A stretch of DNA of 64,000 nt from Daphnia pulex. Its lineage: Eukaryota; Arthropoda; Branchiopoda; Diplostraca; Daphniidae. Shown one piece after another: positions 36,601 to 49,600 of this stretch (within the stretch, counting starts at the first letter, position 1; the number at the start of each line of letters is the position of its first letter). The DNA lies in assembly GCF_021134715.1 (NCBI RefSeq), contig NC_060027.1:434001-498000 (forward strand), in the 5' to 3' direction. The position numbers and the translations under genes were made by a program. The notes beneath the pieces were generated by a model. It saw only the letters and a program-made list of their open reading frames with translations. It ran no database searches and was not told where the DNA came from.

Positions 36601-39234
36601 CGACTCTACTTGTGCAGTATTACCCCAGGGGGAGGGGAGTACCATAAGGGACCCCGGTATATATCTGGGCAAACTCAGTGGAAAAACATCATTAATTGAA
36701 TGTTTACGACATTCTGTCACTTGCAAGTTGTTTTCTCTCCTCCGGCACTCTCTCCCTATTTGATACTTAACGTTTTTTTCTTCTTCCCTTATGGGTGTCA
36801 CTCTCAGAAAACCGCAGGAAACTTGTTCAATCTCTTCCGCTGCTGCCCCAGCTGGGCCACTCCATTTTTCTCGAGGGCGTTGCACACCGATCCCAGTAAT
36901 GGAACCCGGGATTTTGTGATAATAAGAAAATATCGCAAGTTTATTACCTTGATGCCGTAGGTGGATTCCTCGTAGAGGATGGAAATGTAGGACCATTTGA
37001 GGAAGCGGATCATCTGGACGATGGCCATCACTTGGTGATGGTCGGATGGAATGGTCCGCGTGAAATATTCAAAGCGCTGCTTGTTGCTCAGCTCGGGACT
37101 CGACGAGAAGAAGGAAACCTGATTCGGGAGAGCAGAAAATATGTGACTTATTCATTCTGAAGTTAATGGCTTATCTCCATCGATCCTTACCTGAGGAATT
37201 TTGAAGAGTCGCAAAAGATTGGCCACTTGGATGGACGTCACTGAAGATGAAGCGCCCACCACTCCCGAAATAACTTTGTTCCTCACGTCCGGCACAGTTC
37301 CGTCCCGACATTTGTAGTCCGTGTCTCCGATGTTGTTGATGGACCCTGAGTAGGACAGAAATACAGACAATATTACAGCTCCTATTTTGGTTAATAAGAA
37401 TCTGATTTAATTGGCATCTTTAAGTGACTACAGTTCCATCCTCCGTAATGGGTTTGTCCGGCTAGAGCTGGAAGTGCCGTTTTCATAAGTCCAAACACTT
37501 AAGAGGAGGCAACGGTCACGCGTGGTACAGCGCACTGTTGAGCAAATCCGAACGAGTTTCCCTTCAATAAGCTTATAGGATCTAAACGAAACGGAACGAC
37601 GTGACATTTTGTTTAAGGGTCTCTATATCTCTGAATAGTTGGCAGGTCCGAAACGAAAACTGGTCTGGCCGCTCCCGATGGCCTGCAGCACCCGAGCGAA
37701 CAAAAATAAGCTGCTGGCATATCCAGGTGACTGGTTCACAACTTGTGCTGGCGGTGGTAATGGGGGAAAAAGAAAAACTTTTGCTGGCATTGCAGTCGGT
37801 GAAAAGCTTATAGACATGGGCTACTGTCATGCATTCATTGGTATCATAGGTTCACTGGGGATCTATTTAACTAGGCGGTGTGGTGGCAGGGTCCTCTTCT
37901 TTTCACGAAATGCTCTAGTTGCACTTTGCTTTTAGCGATTAAAGTTCAAACATCATTAAATTGTTGATAGGAAACATAGGTGGTTTGTTGTCAAATCATT
38001 CCAGAGTGTCCTCTATGAGAATGTTCAAAATTACATTTGCAAAAGGAAAACTGTTGACGATTTCTAATTCAACATGATTTTTTCCATGTGTGATTTTCCT
38101 GCAGACATTGGAATGATTTGCTGACCAACTTAGGTTTCACAACTTAGATTTCTAGACATTTTAAAAATTTGAACAAAATTTCAACCATACTCTCGACAGG
38201 CACATGGCGAATAGAAAACTTTGTGTTCACCAGTTTACCACGTTTTCACACGAATCAACTCGATTGCTTTCCAAATAGATTGTAATCATAAAAATACTTA
38301 AGCAATATACTATTTAATCATTTGAAACTGTATTTTACCTTCAGCTGAATTTCAAATATTATCTTTCCATTTTTTCGTGTCTTCACTTTGTCTCATTTTT
38401 GAAACGTGACGACAGCAGACGACACTTATGCAAATTAGACAATTCTTAAGAAATCGATACTCTTAAAAATCGATCCCTGAATTCGCAACCGATTAAAAAC
38501 GATAAAAGCGGTTTTCTAGAACTCGCTTAACTGAAGAAATTAATTCAATATCAAAAAGTATGGTAAAAATAAAAAAATTGGCACGAAACTCATAGATAAT
38601 CAGCTTGACTCTTATAAGATCCTCCGGCAACAGAGGAAATTAGTCGCTCGAGGCAACGCTCAAGGGAATCGGCTGTGACGTCAAGTCTTTAGACAATAAG
38701 ATTGAGACAACCAATTCCAATATTCACCTTTGATGAAAGCGACGGCTTGTTCCAGGCCGTAGGTGTCCTTGTCGCAATCGTCCAGGATGTGGGCGCCAAT
38801 TTTGAATCCGACCGTGTTCAGTAGAATCGGATTGACTTGGTCGATGGTGTACAACATAGTCTCTAGCGCCTTTGATTCCAATTGTTCAAATAGTTATTAA
38901 TTGAAATACTAATCATTGGCCAAATTGTATTAGCCTAATATACCTGGATGCCACCCTGAGGCATAACTGGGCCGCAGGTGATGTCGTCCTGGCGCTCGTG
39001 GATCATCATGAGTCCGCCCAGGATGAGATCGCCTTCCACCTCGGCGGCCTTCTTCATGGGCCAAGTGAAATTGAACGGCTGTTTAGCGTTGGACGTCTGG
39101 ATTTGGCCGATGGCCAGAGTCATCATCATCATCAGGATCAGGGTCCGGCCGTTATTGAAGCTCCGGCAGCATTTGCAGCAGCGACGATGCGACATCATTA
39201 ATTTCCTGGTGCTCAACTCCTGTTTGTCTGCCAT
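27665..39234 (-). CDS. metabotropic glutamate receptor-family GPCR, mXR/mangetout-like (copy B)
   Basis: Seventeen exons: 38944-39234, 38728-38869, 37191-37345, 36948-37118, 34587-34983, 34345-34406, 34129-34241, 33310-33416, 33000-33149, 31592-31728, 30954-31124, 30559-30877, 28680-28795, 28448-28602, 28207-28342, 28060-28144, 27665-27960; 3003 nt, 1000 residues. Exons 2-15 have exactly the same lengths as in copy A. The start at 39234 lies about 65 bases inside a TATA box; an ATG at 39195 just before the hydrophobic leader is an alternative. Domains match copy A: Venus-flytrap domain ([37 protein letters not shown]), cysteine-rich domain, seven helices. Ligand-site changes are shared ([15 protein letters not shown]). 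Differences cluster in the leader, exons 2-3 and 6-9, and the tail, which here has a proline-rich [10 protein letters not shown] insert and about 30 extra residues ending HVSL, a possible PDZ ligand. Introns are generally longer than in copy A. Confidence 0.9.
32367..32382. repeat. (TTA)n microsatellite
   Basis: Five and a third TTA units inside an intron of receptor copy B. Confidence 0.8.
34587..35110. repeat. near-identical paralogous block (receptor exon 5 and adjoining intron), copy B
   Basis: Partner of 17013-17525. Intronic identity over about 115 bp next to a nearly identical exon is more than coding constraint explains and fits recent duplication or gene conversion. Confidence 0.85.
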
Positions 39235-39296
39235 GATCAAGTCGTCTGCCAAAACGCCGGCTCCTGATGCTGCTCCTGATGCTGCTCCCTCCTTGT

Positions 39297-39303
39297 CTAT
39301 ATA
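39297..39303 (-). promoter_or_regulatory. TATA box of receptor copy B
   Basis: TATATAG on the minus strand about 65 bases before the ATG at 39234; a start near 39270 would leave a 5' UTR of about 35-40 bases. No equivalent element is seen upstream of copy A. Confidence 0.45.
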
Positions 39304-42300
39304 GAGTTATATCTATTTTCCTTTTGGCTCCCGGTCCCGCAGTGCCGTCGGCGTTGGATATTTTAACGGATGTCAGACGATGGACGACCAGAAGCAGCTG
39401 AAAGCCACACCCACCATGGATATGTCTTTTTCTCTTCGCAGTATAGACTGCTGCTGCTGCCCAGGACTGCTGCTGCACTGTTATTCCAACAGCTGGCGCT
39501 CACTTTGGCTAATCCTGTTAGGACAACCAGGACAGAGACAAGAGCATCAGAGTAACGTCCGTATTATGAGCGACGATAATCGACACCCAAACACACAGCA
39601 CAGCACAGTGACAGCGTCTAATAGCCAAAACGGTTGGCATATATATAGAGCCTAAAGAACGCTGTTGTTATTATAAATGCTGTTGCTGGAAAAGAGCGGA
39701 GAGAGTTCAAACCTCGCGCGCTTTTATCAGGAGCCATCCACACCCACACACGCACCCATTAAGGAGCCGCTCGCGTGAGGCAGACGCCACTTCATTACAC
39801 ACCCACATAGCCTGCGGCAATTGAGAGCCTTGTATTATATCTATCTAGGCTCTCTATTTTTGTTTTCTCTCTCTCTCTTCCGTATATAGACTAATAGAGA
39901 TAATTGCATTTAAAACCACTCTCTCCGCCATCATCTATATAGGCCACTATAGATATATTTTTATTCAAATTCCAATTATATATCTTTTAAATCTATTTGG
40001 GTAGATTATATAGCTTCTACAGTAAAAGAATATTAGCCTACATAGAATTCTAATGCATCTGAAATGTTACTATATGAAGATTGAAATTCTGTTCCATTTT
40101 ATCTGTGCTGAGTTAAAAAACAATCAAATCAAAAAAGGAATATAAACTTAAAAGAATCGTTTGAAGATGGTTTTTTATTTTTAGAATTGTTGATGCCAGC
40201 ATCGGCTAGATGAGAGGACATTCTCTTCTATATTTAATGGACGAGCAAGTTATTGTCGAGCTATTCTTTTGATCTATAGATTTTTCGAGAGTCACGCCCA
40301 CAAAAGGGAAAATATAATAAGTGTAGGCTACTAATATGGAGAAAGAGAAACGTGATGTCGTTTGATTTCAACCAAAAGCGTCGAAAAATAGAAATATAGC
40401 ACGCTCCCTCATCAGAAACTATTTGGAAAAGGCCAACGAGGACCAGCACGACATTCTGGAGCGTCGCCACAAAATCAAATGCTCATTTCTATATGCAGTA
40501 TTCTGTTAATTTCATTGAAGTATGTTCAACTCAATTGATAAAAGAACGATATAGGTCCACATATAACGACCGGATATGTACTATATATAGATGACATGCA
40601 AGATGAATGGATATCAACCTGCCGAACGATATAAATCTATAGTCAAGAATTTGCATCCACACTTTTGTATTGGGCAGAAGGGGGGGGGGAGTATTGGATC
40701 TCTTTTATGTCCTCGTCTCGATGATTTACGGCGGCCATATTGTAGAATCAAAAAGAGACATTCTGGGTTGCGCGGTCGCTTGGCCCGTGCATTCGTGCAA
40801 TCGACATCCATTCTTTTATTTTATAGGCCGTGACTTTCCAATCTATAAAGATGTCACAATAATATAGAGCAGCAGCGCACAAATCTATATACACGGCACA
40901 CACGAAACATTTTGATTTATGTACTATCTGCTGCTGCTATGTGGTCTAGACATAACCATGGCCGACAAGAGTCAACCCATCCATAAATATTAGGAACATT
41001 AATATATATATAAGATTTCTATTGAGAGCTATATAGGAGAGAGAGGACGCTCTTCAGCGGCAAATGATGTAGGACGATTGCTGCCGCCGCCCAGAATAGA
41101 TAGAAAACCCAGCACACAGCAGAGCACATAAAGAGAGGAAACAAAACCACAAGAGTCTCATCTCTCCTCCATCGATCTTTTACATTTATCTTATCCTAAT
41201 ATATATAGGCTATATACAGCATATACAATAGACCCACATGGACTTGTATCCATCAGGAAATGTAAGGACAACTGGAAGGAATAAGAAAGACTATGTACAC
41301 GGATAATCTCGAGAGTCTACTCAGCATGCAAGTCTTTTTCGACATTCAATGGCAACCTAAATCTATCCGAAATGGATGAACATGCTGTGGAGCATCAGCC
41401 TAAATACATCGTCGTACCTATTCCTTCGCTATTATCTGATGTGAATTCTTGTCAGTATTATACAAAGAGTGCAAGTTGAGGCCAATATGTGTATATATAT
41501 AAGGCCTGTAATATAAACCCATTTTCAGAACACGGATCGAACCAAAGTCTTTCTCGGTAATCTGGTTATTTATGATAGATATAGATATACACGCCCGCGT
41601 GTGCGCCTGAGAAACTTATTGCATAAAAATGGGCTGGTGCGCCTTTGATATGCTCGGGATCTATAGACAACACTCTTCCATACTATTATAATATCTCCAA
41701 GAACTCCACGATTGATGCATTTGTGGCTCCATCGTGTACATTTATAATATATACGTGGCCTGATAATAATAGGTCTATTGGGCTCTATATGACATCACGT
41801 GAGAATATATGGAACCATGTGACTTATTCCATGTAGCCTAACCCAGCTGCTATAATATATATCAAGTTGGCTTGGTCTTGATAGGTTGACACTCCTAGAT
41901 GTTGTTGAACCTGCATATGTAGCCTATATATTCCTGGAATATAATATAACTAATAACGCAATAAATGTCAAGATCTTATTTTATTATTTGCAGACGAATA
42001 TATATTTAGTTGGATTTTTTCAACAGCTTCGGTGATATTATACAAAATACTCCAGTCTGGCTCCAGTCTGAGAAAAATGTATGTAGGCTTTTATAAAGAA
42101 GCCTATACATACACACACGTGAGCCTATATACACATCACATTGCGAGTTCTTCTGATGTTATATAATATCATATAATAACGCAGCTCTCTGTGATGCTGA
42201 ATCTCTTCTCGCTGTTACTTTTATAAATGCGGGAGAAACGTTGGGCCGCGTGTGTCATATATTTATGAGGCGAAAGGAGACGATATACATGTGGTGTGTC

Positions 42301-43606
42301 TGCTCCATATCTATAGGGATCGAGTTGAAGCTAGGCGGCAACAGCAGCAGCAGCAAACGCTCCTTCATCACTATCTAGAACCTCTCCCAGAGGCCATTCA
42401 CCCAGGGAATAACCATCACCACATTAGCATATATTGGGGCTCTCCGACTATGCTGCTGGCATATAGCAGCAGGCCGACACAACACTATAGATGTGCTCAA
42501 CTCCTGTCAGCCGAAAATGCACCAGAGCAGCAGGAGGAAGAAGAAAACGTCAGCCGATTTATCTGTGCACATTTCTATCCTCCCAGCTATTATAGGCAAA
42601 ATGTCTTTTCTTTTTCACCCTTTTCTTTTCATGTCCTAGGAATCCATATAAGAGAGATATATGTACTAGAAAGGCCGAAAAAGAACCTTTTGGGGTGCTG
42701 TGCTGCGTCCCAAAATCACGAACCGTATAACCTATACTACTGCGGGGCAAAAGGTGAAAGAGTCCGCGCATGCTGCATTAGTAGTATTGAACCTGCCGTC
42801 AAAACTTCTGGGCTATATTTTAAAAAAAATTCAATTGCTTGTAAGCTAGGTCATAAAAACCGACCGGCAAGTCGATGGAATATTATACAGCAGCATGTTT
42901 TCGTTTGTTTGTATAATTTTTTCAATGTAAAATCATCTGAAAATGGTAAAGGGCGGCGGGTTTTATGGCGCGGGTAGCTATAATATGCGTGATTCGATTT
43001 GAAAGCTGCATGCTGCTGCTGCTTCTGGTGGTTCAAGACCGTTTATTATACATGTGTGCATGTATATAAGCCCCGCAGCATGTATAACACAACCAGCAGA
43101 TAGAGAATTTGAATAATAGGACAGCAGCATCACTAGCACGCATAAATCTAAAATGGCCCAGAAGGCAGCAGCAACTGATGGCTCTTCTTCAGCTCTAAAT
43201 CTAACGCGATAATCGCTGTCAAAAGATTCGCTCTCCGATCAGCAAATCTATTATATAGGCTTGACAAGGAAATGTATACAAGTACGTCCATCAAATATAT
43301 TTCCTCCTTAAAAAGAAAAATGAAATTTGCGGATTTTACAACCCCTCCAGCACCAAAGTCACGCCATCCTCGATCGTATCTGTCTAGAAATTTATTTTAT
43401 TTTTGGTGTGTGTTGGCCTGTATGATATTACGTTATATACTACGCGCCAATATCAACGCATATAGGCTAAACGAGGCCGGCATATAGCAGCATTTCGCTG
43501 GCTCCGTATCCTATATAATAAACTTTTTGATTGTGATATGGGACAACCGGCAGCAGCAGCATATCAATAAAAAAAAAAGGAGAAGATGATGGTTATTGCC
43601 GAACAT

Positions 43607-43645
43607 CAGCAGCAGCAGCATTGAATGCCAATGCTGCTGCTGCTG
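43607..43645. repeat. perfect 17-bp hairpin of CAG/CTG repeats
   Basis: Arm 43607-43623 (four CAG units then CATTG) and arm 43629-43645 are perfect reverse complements separated by five bases (AATGC). Confidence 0.85.
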
Positions 43646-46600
43646 CTATATAGCCTATATTATATATGCTGCATAGCCCGCAGGGATCTTATCAGTTGGT
43701 TTGATTCATTTTCGCGGTTGGCGCGGAACTGCTCGCGAATGAATATAGTACATATCACTATAATAAACTGATAAAGCAAATCAAATATTTTCTAGTTTTT
43801 AACATTTATTCGGGACGAATAAGACCCTCGCGTGCTTTATAGATGTATAGACGAAGACACTAATGTATATAGAATTTAACAGTTCAAACATGAAGGCTAT
43901 CATACTACAAAGGCTACACGTGATATATAATGAAAAGAATGTCTGTATGGCTATACGATGTAAACGATATTTGTGAAATGCTTGCTGCGTTGTTATGCAG
44001 CGTGTATATAGGATACATATAAATCTAAAGTCTATTTTGTTCAAGCACAAACTTTTAATAATAAAATCTAAAAGCGAATGAATATAATAACTACATGATA
44101 TGCCTGCATTATCTATTATATAGGCTATATTAATAGGGATACTTGCAATAATATAGAAGTCTATATTCCAATATGTCCTGCTGGACAAGGACTTTTTTTT
44201 AAACACATGAGATGTATAAGCCAATAGAAAACAACATGGACGATCAAAGAAAATCGCAGCCGGATGCACAATAATTGCACAGCCCATGGCGCATCTATAT
44301 AGTCTATATATCGGACAACAAGAAAAAGAAATAAGTTCAACTTCAATTGAATCGCCCTTGTGATGTTTTAGGTTACATATAAAGTGAAATCTGCTGTTGT
44401 CTTGATGTCTAGACGTCACGTACGTCAGCAGCACGTGTTCCAAGTGCATCTTTAAACAGCAACGCTATGCTTATATCCTGTGTTAAAGCGGAAACTGTGT
44501 ATACTAGACTATATGCGCAGCAGTGCTGTAATAATATATAGATTCGTCGACTTTCGTCGATCGACTTTGTAGGCAATATTTGTTTATTCTTTGCTTGTTG
44601 TTGTCTTTTAGCCTTCGAGTCTATATACGTAAATAAGATTCTATTTCATTATTCGGATACATACGAAAGGTTGTTGGCTATACAGGCGTGATGATGTTGC
44701 CCGGCAGAAGTGATTTGACTGTAAAACGCAATATATCAAGGCCGATATGATGCTATATAATGTGCATACATTTATTCCTTCAATTGTTTGCGGAGACGTA
44801 CATTTTGCAGAACCGTATATTATAGAATCGAATGGGTGGTTATGCAATACATGTATTATAGACAGAAAGGAAACTGAGAAGTTTCTTAATTTACATGCGA
44901 CAAATGTTTTATAGGTTATATTACCCTACGTATAATAATCGAAGTTATTTAAGTTTTCAATAGTGTTCTTTTTCCATCCATAAAAATAGGTTTCCCACAG
45001 AGTCTCTTGTTAATGACCCCTCGTTTGGTTGTATAATATATTATAGACGTCGCCCGTGTCGTCTTCTTCCTTCTGCTGACGAGAGATAGGAGCCGTAGTT
45101 ATACTGTGTGCTGGCAGCAGCAGAACAGTCAAATTCCTTTCATTAACACAGCAGCAGAGAGGCGTAAATACGAGCCAGGCGCGTATCATCATGCATCGAA
45201 CGACGTCGTGAATAAACCAAGATAGTAGTCATTAGCGAGCCGAAAGAAGAAGAAGAAGTTGAAATGTGTAATAGCATATAATAATCTAATATTTAATGAC
45301 TTTTGGCGAGTTGCACAGTTGCGCTATGTTCTGTGGTCGACAGCTATATAGCGCGGGAGAAAATTGGCAGCATGCGGCAACTTTCTGTCTGTCTTTGATG
45401 TGCCATAGTCTCCATGTATAGAATTGTAGGCTATATATATAATAGAATTCCAAAGATGTATGTGGCTATACAATATTGCTGTCTGTGCTGCTGGTCTCAA
45501 TAGGACATCATTGTCTTATTTTTATTCTTTTTTTTTTATATCAATTGCTATGGATGTTCTGGGGCGGGACTATATATATTGGAAAGAGTGAAATAGGCTC
45601 AGCATCAGTACTTGGGCGTATTATATAACAGGGCCTATTCAGAGTTCAGACGTAGGCTATTGCGCAGGCCTTCCAGCAGCAATTGAGCGAATATAATAGT
45701 GGAATATAGCCGCTGGCACCTGGCCATATACAATCAGCAGACCCTTATTTATATATGTATATATAGTATAGGCCTAGTTAATATAGTTTTATATTTGGGT
45801 TGCAGTTGTGCATGGGCTTATAGCTTATATTTACATCGCAGAATGTAGCAGGTAAGCATGCACAATTATCGTCTATTGAATGGCATCAGATAATTTGCTG
45901 GTGGTATATAGATTTATACTCATTTGCAAGAAACTCATTTTCAAATGGCCATCAAAAATGGAAGGCCATAGAATGAAATTGTAATATAACTCGGAGCTGT
46001 ATCTACTATCAGATGATAAAATCGATACAACACATCAAAGCCAAATGTATTACAATTTGCTTGCCCACATTTGCAAAGGTTCTCAAGCAATTAAGATGAT
46101 TAGTTTTCATATATTATATAGCTGTATAGTAGTTCATGGAGTTCTATATAATAAAAGGCTATACATATTCCATTTTGGCCATGCCCTTTGCATATATAAT
46201 GCATTTCGATTGAAAATGTATGCATATATTTATATCGATTGATTTGTTGTCAAAAGTGTTTTGCTGTGCTGATGACGTCTGTCATCGTATAGGCCCTACT
46301 ACTGCAGCAAGTAGAAGAAAGCATGCAACATTCTAATCAACTTAGACCTTTTTCTATATTTATTACTGTGCAAACAACAGACAAAATAGTTGACGAATTA
46401 TGCTGTGCATCTATTATTCATAAAAATGCTTCTGTGTATTATCCACGTACCCTGTCACTGAATTTAACTTTAAAGTACTTGATAAATTACGCATATAATT
46501 TAATTAAAATATTCAGCACTCTGTCTATAATAGCTATACCTTGTGTATTATATAATACAGGGACACATCGACAGTGCTACACATCTGCTACATATGCTCA

Positions 46601-49600
46601 TCCTCTCTAAATATCAAAAGATTAAAAGTCTTGAATCATCAAACTTATTTGAATTTCGAATCAGGTAGGCTATGTATTAGCTCGATAATTAGGTTTGCTA
46701 CGCAGCAGAGGCCAGCATAATAGATCAGAAGGGGGTTAGATATATTTTATAGAGTATAAGCAGCCTAGGCTACAGTGCTTTACATGCAGAGAACTCACGC
46801 GGGGTCATATGTATTATACCCAGAGTACGCCATTGGGCGACGACTGTAGCTATATAGATGTCGGCTAATAACACGGCAAGCGCTTAGAATAATGGAATAT
46901 TTAGATCTATACATATTATCCCCAGAAGGGATCGAAACTATCTACTTAGGAGCCCAGCACGTCTAGCTAGCTCTCTGCTCTAGGCTATATATTATAGATA
47001 TTAGCGGATATATTAGCAAGTCTGCTTTTATTGCGATGCGCACGGGAAATCTCTTCCGTGTTCGCGTCTAAGTTACGAATGCTGGAATCACTCAGCACCC
47101 GGATTGATTAGATGTATAATGTACACCTATACATGTTCTAGCTCTAAAGATAATGAATAATAGATCCTCAAATGATGAAATGACAGCAATTTTCATCACT
47201 ATATATCAACAAGTTTGACGCCATCAGTCGCGACCTGCCTCATACGTAAAATATCAAATCAAATAAGTTGTTGCTGATGGATTAGAGAACCATATTATAG
47301 AACGGCTGATGATGTGCGCGGTTTCTCATCATCAAATCGCCACAGCAGCGACTCATTAAATAATAGCGCGTATATAAAGAAACGACGCGATTATATAGTC
47401 AAAATATCTCAAACTATAATAAAACCGAAACTTCTTTAAGCCAAAGTTTCGCAGAACAAAGTTTGATGAAGTGACGATGAAAAGGATATAATATATAACG
47501 CCCCATCATATAATATCTAAGCTCTATAACTACATAGAGAGAGAGAGCTGGCCTTCTGCTATAATAATATATAGGAGACGAAACAAAAAGAATCTATGAG
47601 AAGATGTGAAAGTAATTGCTCTCGCCCAGATCTAAAAAAAGAATAAAAAGGAGACGAGTCAATCTCGATGCTGCTGTATTTAATATACCAAAAGAGGAGC
47701 TGCTGCTGCTGCTGGCCGGCTCCTGACGCTTGTGTGTGAGAAGGAAAGTTATATAAGTTGACGTTAATAATGGGAAAGATGGATGTTATATGCGTTCTGT
47801 TGCTGACTAGGCCCCGGCGCGTGAATCTCTACTACAACACTATGTGTGCTGTGTATATACAAGGCCAACATATTAGAACATCATCCACGTCGCTTGTATA
47901 ATGGCCGAGATGGATGATGGAAAGGCTTTGATATTTACAATTAATATATCAACGACTATAATATATCCCGTCATCAGCAGTTACCCCAAGCCTATAAACC
48001 CCAGCAGCATCATCAACATGTAATATAGTAGGTCCTCTGGTCCTCCTCCATCAAAGATTTTTTGGGGTTGATGCGGAAAATTTTGGTCTGAGATTGAAGT
48101 TTAAAATATAAAGGTTATAATATATTGGCCTGCCATTTTAACCCAAATTCATAGCCTATTCCCAGAACAGTTTTGCCGTGTAATCGAATTTGTTTCATGG
48201 AATATTAAATGAATTTTCTCTTTCGCAAATATTAGTATATATAGTTCCGCCATGTACATCTCATCATGCATGCTCGGCAGCCCAATATCAATTTGCTGAA
48301 TGTATATATAGACATGCATCAGACGTTTGTTGTATTATGTGACAGCCCTGAAGGTATTGTTCAGTCGTCCTGCTGGGTCGTCGTCCTGTGATGCTGCCCG
48401 AATGCTGATGCATGTCTCGAGAGTTTTCTTATTCCATTTCTAATTGAATATAAACAAATGTCCTGGAGGCTGGCTGGCGGCATATATATACTAGACATGT
48501 AGTGCTGAATGTTGATTCTCTCTCATAACATCATCAGCATGTCATCAAGCAGAATAAAAGAGAGAAAAATGCTCCAAGGGGAAAAAAGGAAACGAATCAT
48601 CAACCAGCATTTTCCCAGACCATCCGCAATAGACTATTATATCATCCACCATCATCACATGAAAGAAAATTTGCATTTTCATTCGTTCAAACATCTTTAT
48701 TACATCAAATCTAAACGCTTGTTTGGCTTGATTATACATCAAATTCAATGGCGCTGGCATAATTAACACCTGGATGATGGAGACACAGCACCATCAAACT
48801 TTGAACGAATAGAAAGTTGATTCATTGCACTATATAGATTCGAGCTGGACGTAGTAATATAGGCGGACTAGATTGCACACAGGGTGAAATACGATGGACC
48901 CTGCATGATGGATGTCCCAACAGCCTAAATGACTATACAACTGCTATAGAAAAAAGACATAATATGTAATGACATCACGCATCCCATGTGCTGCTGATGC
49001 CCAGCACGGTGGAGATTGTTTTCAGAAATTCGTTCTGTCCATGTTTGTGCAGCAATTGGCCGTTTCTACTAGCTCTCACGAGTATTGTATACGTTCATAG
49101 TTATATAGCCACTGCTGCTTGTCCTTGTTTCTCCTTATATATATAGATTGCGTGAGGTCTCTGTCGGATATGTCAAGGCCGGCCGGGGCCCAGCAATTCA
49201 CCACAAGGTCCTCCATATTGTTTGATGGATACATGTAATACTGCACAGTTCCGTCTGCTTTATATAGGGGGGATTATACCAGGAGAGGATGTAATATAAA
49301 AAACGAAGTCAAAGTCGTCGTATATTTAACTCGACTTTAACGTGAACAATCTATGATCGTCTGCCACATTTTCCGTGATACTACGACATATACTCGATTG
49401 TATATAAAGAGCAGCTTGTATATAATGCTGGAAGGTTATATATATTCAAATAGAGTATCGAGCTCTGTATATACATGTATACGAGTCGATTACGACCGAC
49501 TGATTGATTCATCTCCTACGTATCACGCAACGCAAACATCGTCCATCTACGAATTAAATTGAACTGTCGTCGAATAAAATGAACGGGGAATAAGAAATTC

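Noticed and set aside
37639..37935. 98-codon plus-strand frame inside an intron of receptor copy B
   Set aside because: Antisense to the host gene, no domain, overlapped by equally long frames on the other strand.
42252..42977. Longest open frame (241 codons, +) in the TATA-rich block
   Set aside because: It starts on GTG, has no ATG for about the first 65 codons, no domain, and consists largely of TATA- and CAG-derived residues. Such sequence avoids stops by composition alone.
43799..44449. 216-codon open frame on the minus strand
   Set aside because: Same compositional effect (TAT/ATA codons), no domain and no splice or promoter context.
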